Assembly (NCBI GenBank): GCA_020025885.1
Contig: JAHHRJ010000007.1
Coordinates: forward strand, 1 to 63,534
Length of the DNA stretch: 63,534 nucleotides
Direction: 5' to 3'
Source: Butyricicoccus sp.
GTDB lineage: Bacteria > Bacillota > Clostridia > Oscillospirales > Butyricicoccaceae
The notes under the pieces are model-generated. The model saw only the letters and a program-made list of their open reading frames with translations. It was not told the DNA's origin and did not search any database. This document shows, piece after piece, positions 54,330 through 62,349 of this stretch. How positions within the stretch are numbered: position 1 is the first letter of the stretch; the number at the start of each line of letters is the position of its first letter. Made by a program: the position numbers and the translations under genes.

Positions 54330-55169
54330 TTAGTTATACATCAAATTCATATATCCATTCTGTGCTATGGATCGTTCACCATAGCACTTGATACAACCAA
54401 GTAATGTACCATTTATATCAGGCACACAAGCACGTACTGCGGAAACCTGTGTCAGAGCAGCAAGTGCAGACACAAATGCAGATTGCTGCGCATCTTCTCG
54501 GCATATTAGCTCTTGCGCCCAGATTCCGTCTTCCTCTTCCCAGACAAAAGCATAGCCCCTCAGGTTTCCTTGTGCTTCCCATACAAAGGCACCAGCTCCA
54601 AATGACTCGAACAGCATAAGCTGTGCCTGCCACTGCTCCAATGTACGCACAACTGTCAGCGGATAATCGGCTGTTTTCGCAAGATACAGCTCAGAACATG
54701 CGGACAAGTCCGCGTCCGTCATCTTGCGCAATCCTATATGCTGAACCCGCTCGACTTCTTGATATTCTACCATAGACAGTGCAAATGCTGGCACATACCC
54801 AAAGGGACGGTAAAAATCAAAGAGCCACTTTTCCTGCGGAATCAGCATAGACGCCTGCACGCCGTGTTCCTTATCATAAGCAAAGCTCCACTCCAAGAGT
54901 TGAGACATCAAATGGCGGCGACGAAAGTCTGGGTGAGTACATGCACCATAAATATACGTCGCAGGTACAGTCTCCCCATTGATCTGAACACAATAGGGTA
55001 GCATCTGCACCATAGCGGCAATACGTCCATCCAGTTCATACAGAACGACGGTATCCAATGCAAACACATGCGCAAAGAAATAGTCATTAAATCCTGTATC
55101 ATCTGGAAAGCAAATTTCCCAAAGCGCGCGAATTTCTTCGAAATCGCTTTGTACAGCAAATCGAATCAT
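54330..55169 (-). CDS. GNAT family N-acetyltransferase (Eis-like layout)
   Basis: A 279-residue protein with an N-terminal GNAT domain: the acetyl-CoA loop is in CTHPDFRRRHLMSQLLEW, and DFYRPFGYVPAF follows. A second, poorly conserved acetyltransferase-like half follows, as in Eis-type proteins. The substrate is unknown. It overlaps the DUF2156 gene by four bases (ATGA), so the two acyltransferase-like proteins are co-translated. Confidence 0.85.
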   Translation of the reverse strand: MIRFAVQSDFEEIRALWEICFPDDTGFNDYFFAHVFALDTVVLYELDGRIAAMVQMLPYCVQINGETVPATYIYGACTHPDFRRRHLMSQLLEWSFAYDKEHGVQASMLIPQEKWLFDFYRPFGYVPAFALSMVEYQEVERVQHIGLRKMTDADLSACSELYLAKTADYPLTVVRTLEQWQAQLMLFESFGAGAFVWEAQGNLRGYAFVWEEEDGIWAQELICREDAQQSAFVSALAALTQVSAVRACVPDINGTLLGCIKCYGERSIAQNGYMNLMYN

Positions 55170-56095
55170 TGTGTGTCCTCTGATTTTGCATCTTCTACCG
55201 GAACCGCAACATACTTCTTTGCCATAAATTCCGGATGGTAGGAATGTTTCGCCTTACGCAGTCCCTCAAGCCCAAGGTCTTCCTCACGGTTGACATAGAC
55301 GACTTCGGTGCAATTGCGCTTGACAAATTGTTGATTGATCATCTGGTATGCGCCTTGGATATTGTGATCTGCCTTTTCAATCTGGACAACATACATATCA
55401 TCTGTCGCACGGCAACCGAATGTGAATGCAACCACTTCGCCATCAAGACGCAGAATACCACCGCGCAGATTGAGTTCGTCCCAAAAGTTCAGACCAATAC
55501 CAATTGCGCATGTTTCTCCAAAGAATGCATGTTCTCTGGAGCATCCATTGAGCTCACACCACTTAAAATGAAAATTCAGTGCATCACGCACATTTTTCTT
55601 TGTGATATCTTCATAGCTCCAGCGTCCCTCGTAGGTTGTGAGGAAACGGTTGACCAAATTGCGCTTGGACTGTAATTTCTTACCAGATAGCGTTTGCAGT
55701 TTTTCGCTCAGATACACATAATCTGCCGCGCCCTCGTTATAAGAGAACGCAAACTGTCCAGGGCAGCATGCCTCGATACGCGAGATCATATCCTCTGCAA
55801 CGGATACCATCATAAACGGATTGCCGCGCTCGGCTGCATCTTCTCGCAGCGCCGCAATCGGCTTACACAGACTGCCTTCACCGATCGGTGCAAGATACAT
55901 TTCCTGTCCAGATTCGGTATCCTGCATCTTGACGAGAAGGAACTCTTCAAAGAAGCAGATCTGTGTGCGATAGTGACCACGCCAGATATATAGATCTACA
56001 AAACAGTGCTCACACAAATGATAGTTATGCGCTTGGGCACAAGCCTCTACACGGGCTTTGTCCTCGAGCGTAATTTCTCGAAAATCCAATAACAT
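55166..56095 (-). CDS. DUF2156 (LPG synthase C-terminal-type) protein
   Basis: A 309-residue soluble protein resembling the C-terminal catalytic part of MprF (two GNAT-like lobes), with YLSEKLQTLSGKKLQSKRNLVNRF and a C-terminal LRKAKHSYHPEFMAKKY that is highly conserved in this family. MprF uses aminoacyl-tRNA to modify phosphatidylglycerol, but this protein has no membrane part, so an alternative aminoacyl transfer is possible. No function is assigned. Confidence 0.88.
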   Translation of the reverse strand: MLLDFREITLEDKARVEACAQAHNYHLCEHCFVDLYIWRGHYRTQICFFEEFLLVKMQDTESGQEMYLAPIGEGSLCKPIAALREDAAERGNPFMMVSVAEDMISRIEACCPGQFAFSYNEGAADYVYLSEKLQTLSGKKLQSKRNLVNRFLTTYEGRWSYEDITKKNVRDALNFHFKWCELNGCSREHAFFGETCAIGIGLNFWDELNLRGGILRLDGEVVAFTFGCRATDDMYVVQIEKADHNIQGAYQMINQQFVKRNCTEVVYVNREEDLGLEGLRKAKHSYHPEFMAKKYVAVPVEDAKSEDTQ

Positions 56096-56107
56096 AAAAA
56101 CCTACCT

Positions 56108-56320
56108 TTATTCCTTGTCCAGACAGCTTTCTTGCAGTGCCTGATACCGGGCACGTACCTTTGCTGCCTTTCTGCAAGTCATTTTTCGCTCTGTACACAG
56201 TCCATAAACACAGGCCGGTGCAGAATGTCTAAATAGTGTTAGTGCAACAGCATACACCGATTTGTACATTTCTCCTGCCAGCGCCGGATCAGGCGTATGT
56301 GCCAAAAGCTGTACATGCAT
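56108..56320 (-). pseudogene. thyX: In-frame relic of flavin-dependent thymidylate synthase ThyX
   Basis: The 70-codon frame begins MHVQLLAHTPDP, the usual ThyX N terminus, then jumps to EMYKSVYAVALTLFRHSAP and ACVYGLC-x-x-RKMTCRKAAKVRARYQAL. That matches the C-terminal tail I recall for clostridial ThyX (a GPxCVRGPCPEGKMTCGK-like segment). The FAD and dUMP binding core of about 190 residues is missing, so it cannot be a synthase. It keeps a good ribosome site (GGAGGAAAG) and overlaps the wecG stop. The window's thyA would make it dispensable. If my recall of the tail is wrong, it is an unknown small gene. Confidence 0.65.
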
Positions 56321-57054
56321 TATTTCTTTCCTCCGAACAAGCGCGTCTTAATGACAATCAACAAAAACAGAGGCAGCTTCATCATACGTCCGATTCTGCT
56401 CGGCTGTTTGCACAGGCGATAAAACCATTCCAGATTCAGCCGAATAAAAAGCTCTGGCGCACGCTGTACGGTACCAGCGAATACATCGAGCGATCCGCCC
56501 AAACCGCAAGACAAAGTAACTGGCAGTTCATCCAAGTACCCTGCCATAAATTTTTCCTGCTTGGGTGCACCAAGACAGGTGAACATTACATCTGCCCCAC
56601 CAGCCGCTTTGACTGCCTCAATCGCCTGCTGGTCATCCTTAAAATAACCGTCTTGTGTGCCCGCAATGACAAGTCCAGGGTACTTCTTTTGCAGATTTTC
56701 TGCTGCTTGCTGTGCCACACCCGGTTTTGCGCCCAACAAAAACAGGCGCATTCCCTCCTGCGACATGCGATACATAAGTGCATCTGCAAAATCAATACCG
56801 GGAACCTTGCCTGCAAGTGGTATCCCTAAAATACGCGCAGCATATACCACACCGATTCCATCTGGGAGCACGAACGATGCACGGTTTACAATATCACGGA
56901 ACACCGGATCTTGAAGCGTCTCATAGACGATTTCTGGATTGGGTGTAACGACATATCCCTTTTTTCCTGCACGGATCTGCTCCATTGCAGCGTCTACTGC
57001 TTCCTTGAGCGTAACATTATGAAAAGAAACACCTAAAATATTTGCAGTTTTCAC
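56320..57054 (-). CDS. WecG/TagA/CpsF family glycosyltransferase (GT26)
   Basis: A 244-residue enzyme with ITPNPE-like VTPNPEIVYE, PDGIGVVYAAR, LFLLGAKPGVA and CLGAPKQEKF motifs. TagA relatives transfer N-acetylmannosamine to undecaprenyl-linked GlcNAc in wall polymers, the possible anchor type for SLH proteins. The GTG at 57054 follows GGAGAGG by six bases and gives the usual N terminus; an ATG at 57078 lacks a ribosome site. It heads the minus-strand operon running to the U32 gene. Confidence 0.9.
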   Translation of the reverse strand: MKTANILGVSFHNVTLKEAVDAAMEQIRAGKKGYVVTPNPEIVYETLQDPVFRDIVNRASFVLPDGIGVVYAARILGIPLAGKVPGIDFADALMYRMSQEGMRLFLLGAKPGVAQQAAENLQKKYPGLVIAGTQDGYFKDDQQAIEAVKAAGGADVMFTCLGAPKQEKFMAGYLDELPVTLSCGLGGSLDVFAGTVQRAPELFIRLNLEWFYRLCKQPSRIGRMMKLPLFLLIVIKTRLFGGKK

Positions 57055-57189
57055 GGATACCTCTCCATTTTGAATCATTTTATATCAAATCTATTTTATC
57101 GCATTTCCTCTCAAACTACAAGACTTAATTGAAGCTCTGCCAAGTTTTGGGTGTTTCGTCAATTTTTGTATCCACAAAACCCAATAAAT

Positions 57190-57282
57190 ATACCCTGCAT
57201 CGACATAGGATAGCGGAATGCCCACCGACTCCGGCGTAATGATCTCATACGTTTCCTTGTTTGCCCGCACATCATGCTGATG
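57190..57282 (-). pseudogene. leuA: Fragment of 2-isopropylmalate synthase gene
   Basis: Read on the minus strand, an open stretch translates to HQHDVRANKETYEIITPESVGIPL, then diverges. It closely follows the LeuA segment HQDG-x-x-x-x-x-ETYEI-x-x-PE-x-x-G that normally lies in the middle of the enzyme. There is no start codon, a stop lies just before it, and the remaining protein is missing. It is 19 bp downstream of the T-box terminator, so it is the wreck of the gene that T-box controlled. Confidence 0.65.
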
Positions 57283-57300
57283 CTACCCGATTCATGTGCA

Positions 57301-57346
57301 AAAACAAAAAGGCTTCGTCCCTTGAAATACTTTCAGAGACGAAGCC
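57301..57346 (-). terminator. T-box attenuator hairpin of the decayed leu operon
   Basis: GGCTTCGTC (minus strand, 57346-57338) pairs with GACGAAGCC (57319-57311), followed by TTTTTGTTTT. Confidence 0.9.
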
Positions 57347-57479
57347 AGAAACTCCGCGTTACCATTCTTATTGCCGCTTTGTATGAGCTGTTTCGCACCA
57401 ACCAACAGCTCTCTGAACTCAAAGCGCACGACCACTTTACTCATTCATCGCTTTTATCATTTAGTTTGTGAAAGGCTAT
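57347..57479 (-). promoter_or_regulatory. Orphan T-box leader, probably leucine-specific
   Basis: The minus strand contains GCGATGAATGAGTAAAGTGG, the CAGAGAGC hairpin with GGTTGGTGCGA, and a T-box variant AATGGTAACGCGG (57354-57366) in place of AGGGTGGTACCGCG. A CTC triplet after the AGAGAG hairpin (AACAGCTCATAC) is the likely specifier (Leu). The leader is shorter than usual between stem I and the T-box, so it may itself be partly deleted. Confidence 0.7.
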
Positions 57480-57485
57480 GGATAT

Positions 57486-57514
57486 ATCATAGTTCCTTTT
57501 CCAGCATCTGTCAA
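57486..57514 (-). promoter_or_regulatory. Promoter of the orphan T-box leader
   Basis: A perfect TTGACA (57514-57509) and TATGAT (57491-57486) on the minus strand with a 17-base spacer. It looks intact although no complete gene follows it before wecG. Confidence 0.8.
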
Positions 57515-57539
57515 GAGGAATTTTGCAAAATTTATTTGC

Positions 57540-57568
57540 TTGCATCTGTGCATTAAATTCTATACAAT
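57540..57568 (+). promoter_or_regulatory. Promoter of the PAP2 gene
   Basis: TTGCAT (57540-57545) and TACAAT (57563-57568) with a 17-base spacer, back to back with the T-box promoter. Confidence 0.7.
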
Positions 57569-57605
57569 AGAATCATTAAAGTAAAAAATTTTCGGAGGTA
57601 TCAAC

Positions 57606-58163
57606 ATGATCGAATGGATACAAGGGGTTGACCATAGTGTCCTAAGCTGGATCGTTACCAATCTGCGTCATACAGTCTTAACCCCTATTGTCGTTTTCGT
57701 AACTTCTTTGGGCAATGCTGGTCTCATCTGGATCGCATTATCGCTCATTTTGCTCATCCGTCCTCATACACGCAGGTGCGGACTTGCCATGCTGACCGCA
57801 CTCCTGCTTGGACTCATCATTGGCAACTTTGGGATCAAAAACATCGTTGCCCGCTCGCGTCCCTTTGTCACCTATCCAGAAATCGTCCCGCTCGTCCACC
57901 CAGGCGATCTATACTCTTTCCCATCTGGCCATACGCTTTCTTCTTTCTGCGCTGCCACCACTTGTCTATTCTATTCCCGCAAAGGTGGCGCGGCATGTGC
58001 AGTGCTCGCCGCGCTCATCGGATTGTCCCGTCTGTACGTTGGTGTACACTACCCCTCAGATGTCCTTGGCGGTGCACTGCTCGGAATTTTCTTGGGACTC
58101 ATTTCGGTCTATTTCGTCAACAAAATTTGTGATTCTGTGTGGTTTGGACGCATTCGTCGTTAA
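57606..58163 (+). CDS. PAP2 family membrane phosphatase
   Basis: A 185-residue protein with about five membrane segments and the three phosphatase motifs: KNIVARSRP, PSGH and SRLYVGVHYPSD. The size and layout fit undecaprenyl-pyrophosphate or phosphatidylglycerophosphate phosphatases. TCGGAGGTATCAAC precedes the ATG. It is transcribed alone, with a terminator after it. Confidence 0.94.
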   Translation: MIEWIQGVDHSVLSWIVTNLRHTVLTPIVVFVTSLGNAGLIWIALSLILLIRPHTRRCGLAMLTALLLGLIIGNFGIKNIVARSRPFVTYPEIVPLVHPGDLYSFPSGHTLSSFCAATTCLFYSRKGGAACAVLAALIGLSRLYVGVHYPSDVLGGALLGIFLGLISVYFVNKICDSVWFGRIRR

Positions 58164-58210
58164 TATTTTTATGCACAGAAATCCCGAAACATACATAAAA
58201 TCAGATGTCA

Positions 58211-58240
58211 AAAACCAAGGCACATGCCCTTGGTTTTTTG
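58211..58240 (+). terminator. Intrinsic terminator after the PAP2 gene
   Basis: AAAACCAAGG pairs with CCTTGGTTTT around a seven-base loop and runs into six T. Confidence 0.92.
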
Positions 58241-58301
58241 TTTATTTTGCAACATTTTGTGCTGTTTTGTGTGCACAACCACACTTTGTTGGGGGAACGC
58301 C

Positions 58302-58331
58302 CTTGTAATTCCTACAAGAATAGTGTATTAT
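58302..58331 (+). promoter_or_regulatory. Promoter and palindrome upstream of nhaC
   Basis: TTGTAA (58303-58308) and TATTAT (58326-58331) are 17 bases apart. A palindrome CTTGTA-ATTCC-TACAAG (58302-58318) covers the -35 box and could be an operator. A second palindrome, TCTGACA-GCT-TGTCAGA (58347-58363), lies in the leader just before the ribosome site. Confidence 0.55.
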
Positions 58332-58381
58332 TGGAATACATCAAAATCTGACAGCTTGTCAGAAAGAAAGTAGGTTCACAT

Positions 58382-59695
58382 ATGAAAAAAGGAAATCTCT
58401 GGGCACTTTTGCCCATCGCGGTATTCTTACTGCTTTTCATCTCTGTTGGTATCATCGATCAACATGCCGGCGGTATGTTCGGAGATTCCATGCCTGCAAT
58501 CGTCGGTTTTTTAATTGCACTGATTGTTGCATTCCTGCAAAACCCACCTGGTAAGAAGCTCACTTTCGAAGAAAAGCTCAATACCATGGCACGCGGCGCA
58601 GGTGAAGAAAACATTATGATCATGTGTCTGGTGTTCATTCTCGCTGGTGCATTCTCTGCTTCTGTTAAGGCAGCAGGCGGCGCAGATGCAACTGTAAACT
58701 TTGGCTTATCCATTCTGCCAAGTAACATCGCAGTCGTTGGTGTGTTTGTAATCGGCTGCTTTATTTCCACCTCGATGGGCACTTCAGTTGGTACCATTAT
58801 TGCACTGGCACCGATCGCGATCGGCATCAGTGAGAAAACTGGCATCTCTATGCCGCTCTGTATTGGTGCAACGGTATGTGGTGCAATGTTTGGTGACAAC
58901 CTGTCTATGATTTCAGACACCACCATTGCAGCGACCCGCACACAGGGCTGCGGCATGAAAGATAAATTTCGCGAAAACTTCAAGATCGCATTGCCGCCAG
59001 CAATTATCACAGCCATTTTATTCTTCCTGAGCACACGCGGCGTCAACTATACGCCAACTGAAGCATTAACGTATGACTTTATCCGCATTATCCCGTATCT
59101 GGTCGTTCTCATTGGTGCAATGGCTGGACTGAATGTATTCCTGCTGCTGACTGGTGGTACAATATTGTCCCTTGCAATCGGTCTGTTCTATGGCGACTTT
59201 GCTTTCCTTGATATCTTTAAGATCATGGGTGAAGGCATCATGGGCATGTACGACATCATTGTAATCTCCATCATCGTTGCAGGTGTTGTTTCTCTGGTAC
59301 GCCAAAATGGCGGCATCGACTGGGTATTGTACATGATCCGTAAGTGCATCCGTGGACGCAAGGGTGCTGAGGTTGGTATTGCAGCGCTGTCCTCTGTGGT
59401 AGACTGCTCAACAGCAAACAACACCGTTGCAATCGTTATCGCGGGTCCGATCGCAAAGGAGATTGCAGACGATTACAAGATCAGCCCACAGCGCACGGCT
59501 TCCCTGCTCGATATCTTTACATCAGTATTCCAGGGTATTATCCCATACGGTGCACAGCTTCTCTATGCTGCGGCTGCAACTGAAATAGCGCTGACCCCTG
59601 TTTCTTCTATTGAGATCGTGCGGTACTGCTATTACCCTATCTTGCTTGGTGTAAGCGCACTGCTGTTTATCGTATTTGGAAAGAAAGAAGCATAG
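58382..59695 (+). CDS. NhaC-family Na+/H+ antiporter-like transporter
   Basis: A 437-residue membrane protein with about 11 hydrophobic segments. The pattern STSMGTSVGTIIALAPIA, the GDNLSMISDTTIAAT segment and the C-terminal VDCSTANNTVAIVIAGPIAKEIA are typical of the NhaC branch, which exchanges Na+ for H+ or, in relatives, carries amino-acid-like substrates. Its regulatory region has two palindromes. Substrate is unproven. GTAGG precedes the ATG weakly. Confidence 0.9.
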   Translation: MKKGNLWALLPIAVFLLLFISVGIIDQHAGGMFGDSMPAIVGFLIALIVAFLQNPPGKKLTFEEKLNTMARGAGEENIMIMCLVFILAGAFSASVKAAGGADATVNFGLSILPSNIAVVGVFVIGCFISTSMGTSVGTIIALAPIAIGISEKTGISMPLCIGATVCGAMFGDNLSMISDTTIAATRTQGCGMKDKFRENFKIALPPAIITAILFFLSTRGVNYTPTEALTYDFIRIIPYLVVLIGAMAGLNVFLLLTGGTILSLAIGLFYGDFAFLDIFKIMGEGIMGMYDIIVISIIVAGVVSLVRQNGGIDWVLYMIRKCIRGRKGAEVGIAALSSVVDCSTANNTVAIVIAGPIAKEIADDYKISPQRTASLLDIFTSVFQGIIPYGAQLLYAAAATEIALTPVSSIEIVRYCYYPILLGVSALLFIVFGKKEA

Positions 59696-59704
59696 TAAAA
59701 AATG

Positions 59705-59736
59705 AATCGGGTCTCACAAATGAGATCCGATTTTTT
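59705..59736 (+). terminator. Intrinsic terminator after the NhaC gene
   Basis: AATCGG-g-TCTCA pairs with TGAGA-t-CCGATT, followed by TTTTTA. Confidence 0.88.
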
Positions 59737-59769
59737 ATTCTGTATATGCGTTCTAAACAATAGGCATTG

Positions 59770-59800
59770 ACAAAGCCCTCCGGATCATACGGAGGGCTTG
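59770..59800 (-). terminator. Terminator of the cysteine desulfidase operon
   Basis: AGCCCTCCG (59774-59782) pairs with CGGAGGGCT (59790-59798); on the minus strand it is followed by only TTTG, so termination may be moderate. Confidence 0.6.
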
Positions 59801-59819
59801 TGATCTTTATGCTGTGTGA

Positions 59820-61034
59820 TTACAGAGTAAAGTCAATATTTTGTTCTTCAATGTGGTGCTTCTCAGCAAAGCCAGTCAGCATCAGAGTCAGAGCACCATC
59901 GCCTGTTACGTTACAAGCGGTACCGAAAGAGTCCTGAAGTGCAAAGATGGTCAGCATCAGTGCTGTACCTGCATCATCAAAACGCAGAACGCCTGTGATC
60001 AGACCCAAGGATGCCATAACAGTACCACCCGGTACACCTGGTGCGCCGATCGCAAAGATACCCAAAAGCGCACAGAACAGGATCATGGTAAATCCATTCG
60101 GAAGCGTGCCATACAGAATCTTAGAAACGACCATAACAAAGAATACTTCGGTCAGAACTGAGCCGCACAGATGGATATTTGCAAACAGTGGAATACCAAA
60201 GTCGATCATATCACGGCGCAGCGTCTTGGACTTCTTTGCGCAGCGCAGTGCAACTGCAAGGGTTGCTGCGGAAGACATGGTGCCAACTGCGGTCAGATAT
60301 GCAGGACCATAGTTGCGTAGTACATCAAATGCATTCTTGCCAGAGTATGCGCCGCCCAAGCCATAGAGCAGACCCAGCCAGATATAATGCCCGATCATAA
60401 CAATGATAACAACAATCAGGAATACTGGAAGCTGCTTTGTAATGGTTCCTTCATAAGACAGTGTGCAGAATGTTGTGCTGATAAAGATTGGCAGAATCGG
60501 GATAACCACCTTGGTAACGATCAACAACACGATTTCTTGGAATTCGTTCAGTGCCTGTGTGATGACCTTTGCCTTGGTAACTGCTGCTGCCAGACCAACC
60601 ATAACGGAAATGACCAGCGCGCTCATAACGGACATAACCTGTGGAATATCCAGCTGGAAGACTGCCTGTGGTACTTCACGCAGACCATCCACCGTACTTG
60701 TAATATTGAGATGCGGGATCAGAGCATAACCAGCGCCTGTGGAGAACAGTGCTGCACATAGAGAAGAGGTATATGCAAGGAGCAGCGCAACCCCCAGCAT
60801 ACGAGAAGCGTTTGAGCCGAGCTTTGTAATGGACGGTGCAATGAAACCAATGATGATGAGCGGTACACAGAAGTTAATGAGCTGATTGAGAATGTACTTC
60901 GCAGTTACGATCACTTGCAGGATCGAACCATTGACACCCTCTGGAAGCATATCCGCCGCAAGGAACAAACCAACGATCATACCAACCATGACGCCAAAGA
61001 CTAGCTTGGCTGGAAGGCTTTTCAAAATTTTCAT
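59820..61034 (-). CDS. DAACS-family Na+:amino acid/dicarboxylate symporter
   Basis: A 404-residue membrane protein of the Na+/glutamate symporter fold (DAACS). Visible are the HP2 loop in GAPGVPGGTVMASLG and the TM8 substrate motif in DSFGTACNVTGDGALTLML. The family carries Glu, Asp, Ser, Thr or dicarboxylates. Its place directly behind an L-cysteine desulfidase suggests it imports cysteine or serine (inference). GGGGGT precedes the ATG; the gap to the desulfidase is 31 bp. Confidence 0.9.
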   Translation of the reverse strand: MKILKSLPAKLVFGVMVGMIVGLFLAADMLPEGVNGSILQVIVTAKYILNQLINFCVPLIIIGFIAPSITKLGSNASRMLGVALLLAYTSSLCAALFSTGAGYALIPHLNITSTVDGLREVPQAVFQLDIPQVMSVMSALVISVMVGLAAAVTKAKVITQALNEFQEIVLLIVTKVVIPILPIFISTTFCTLSYEGTITKQLPVFLIVVIIVMIGHYIWLGLLYGLGGAYSGKNAFDVLRNYGPAYLTAVGTMSSAATLAVALRCAKKSKTLRRDMIDFGIPLFANIHLCGSVLTEVFFVMVVSKILYGTLPNGFTMILFCALLGIFAIGAPGVPGGTVMASLGLITGVLRFDDAGTALMLTIFALQDSFGTACNVTGDGALTLMLTGFAEKHHIEEQNIDFTL

Positions 61035-61065
61035 GAGATTACCCCCTATTTTATTAACAGGCCAC

Positions 61066-62349
61066 TTACAAACCTGTCATAATACGAATGATTTCCTTGT
61101 CTGTCTCACGCATGCCATCATGCCCCAATCGACCGATATTGCGGATAGTGTTTTCCACACCAGTAGTCACGATGCCATCACCGCCATAGAACTGCTGTCC
61201 ATCTCGATACATTTGGTATCCCAAAATGCCTGCATCGACAGACGCTGCAATTTTTGCAGCACAAGATGGTTTCGCACCATCACAAATCACACCTGAAACG
61301 GTTGCAAGTGAGTTGACCAGTGTATGTGCAATTTCCTCATAAGCGCCCCCTTGCAGCCAAGCGATCGCCGCACCTGCTGCACAGCCAGCACTGACCGCAC
61401 CACAGTATGCTGAAAGACGTCCGATTCCCGTTTTCAGATGAATGGTAATGAGATCAGAAAGTGTGACTGCCTGCACCATTTTATCATGCGGCACGCCAAG
61501 TTCCTTTGCATACTCAATCACAGGCACAGACGCTGTAATGCCCTGATTGCCACTGCCTGAAACAATGATAACTGGCAGTTCGCAGCCACTCATACGTGCA
61601 TCCGAACCCGCTGCCGCCATTGCACGCGCACGTACTTTGATATCATCGCCGTAGTTGCGCAGCAGCACCGAGCCAATATTCGCCCCCCAATTGCTGTCAA
61701 TACCAGCCGCAGAAATCTTGGAATTATAGTCGATCTGACGCTCGATCAGCTCGCGCACATCCTCAATATCCATCGTTTCCACGAAATCCAGAATGGCTTC
61801 TACGGAAAGCTCGCTCCGGTCAGTGAGTGTTACCGACTGCGTACTGTGGTCGGTGTGTCCCGCTTCAAGAAGAACTGTTGCATCCTTTTCCACATGCACG
61901 ATATGGGTATGATAATCGGAAATACGCAGTTTTACATAGGAATCACCCTTATGTAGTGTGATAATGATATCAAAAATGATATCTCCCTCGGCTGGCAGAA
62001 CACGCACCTCATGGCTTTGCAGGTAATCTCGAATGGCTTTCTTATCTTCCGCAGATACCTCTGCAATGACTTCCAAAATCCGGTCTGCCTGCCCTGCTAC
62101 AATGCCAGCCGCCGCAGCTGCTTCGATACCCTTAAGCCCATCGGTATTCGGAACTACAACGCTTTTTACATTCTTAATAATGTTTCCACTTGCTTCTACC
62201 AGTACACGATCCGGCAAGCCGCCTAAAATCTCTCGCGCCTTTGCTGCACCATATGCAATTGCGATCGGCTCTGTACAGCCCATTGCAGGGACAAGTTCTT
62301 CCTTTAAGATCTGAATATAATTATGATATCGACTATCTGTCTTTTTCAT
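61066..62349 (-). CDS. cyuA: L-cysteine desulfidase (CyuA/YhaM, UPF0597 family)
   Basis: The 4Fe-4S enzyme converts L-cysteine to pyruvate, sulfide and ammonia. The 427-residue protein has the AMGCTEP start motif, GCELPVIIVSGSGNQGI, and the cluster cysteines in YCGAVSAGC and CDGAKPSC. In enterobacteria cyuA is paired with a cysteine/serine permease; here a DAACS transporter plays that part. The ATG at 62349 follows AAGGAGG and overlaps the NADAR stop by four bases (ATGA). Confidence 0.93.
   Translation of the reverse strand: MKKTDSRYHNYIQILKEELVPAMGCTEPIAIAYGAAKAREILGGLPDRVLVEASGNIIKNVKSVVVPNTDGLKGIEAAAAAGIVAGQADRILEVIAEVSAEDKKAIRDYLQSHEVRVLPAEGDIIFDIIITLHKGDSYVKLRISDYHTHIVHVEKDATVLLEAGHTDHSTQSVTLTDRSELSVEAILDFVETMDIEDVRELIERQIDYNSKISAAGIDSNWGANIGSVLLRNYGDDIKVRARAMAAAGSDARMSGCELPVIIVSGSGNQGITASVPVIEYAKELGVPHDKMVQAVTLSDLITIHLKTGIGRLSAYCGAVSAGCAAGAAIAWLQGGAYEEIAHTLVNSLATVSGVICDGAKPSCAAKIAASVDAGILGYQMYRDGQQFYGGDGIVTTGVENTIRNIGRLGHDGMRETDKEIIRIMTGL

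Noticed and set aside
57301..57479. T-box considered as the regulator of wecG
   Set aside because: It ends in a terminator about 220 bases before wecG, wecG is not an amino-acid gene, and a LeuA-like stump lies directly after the terminator.
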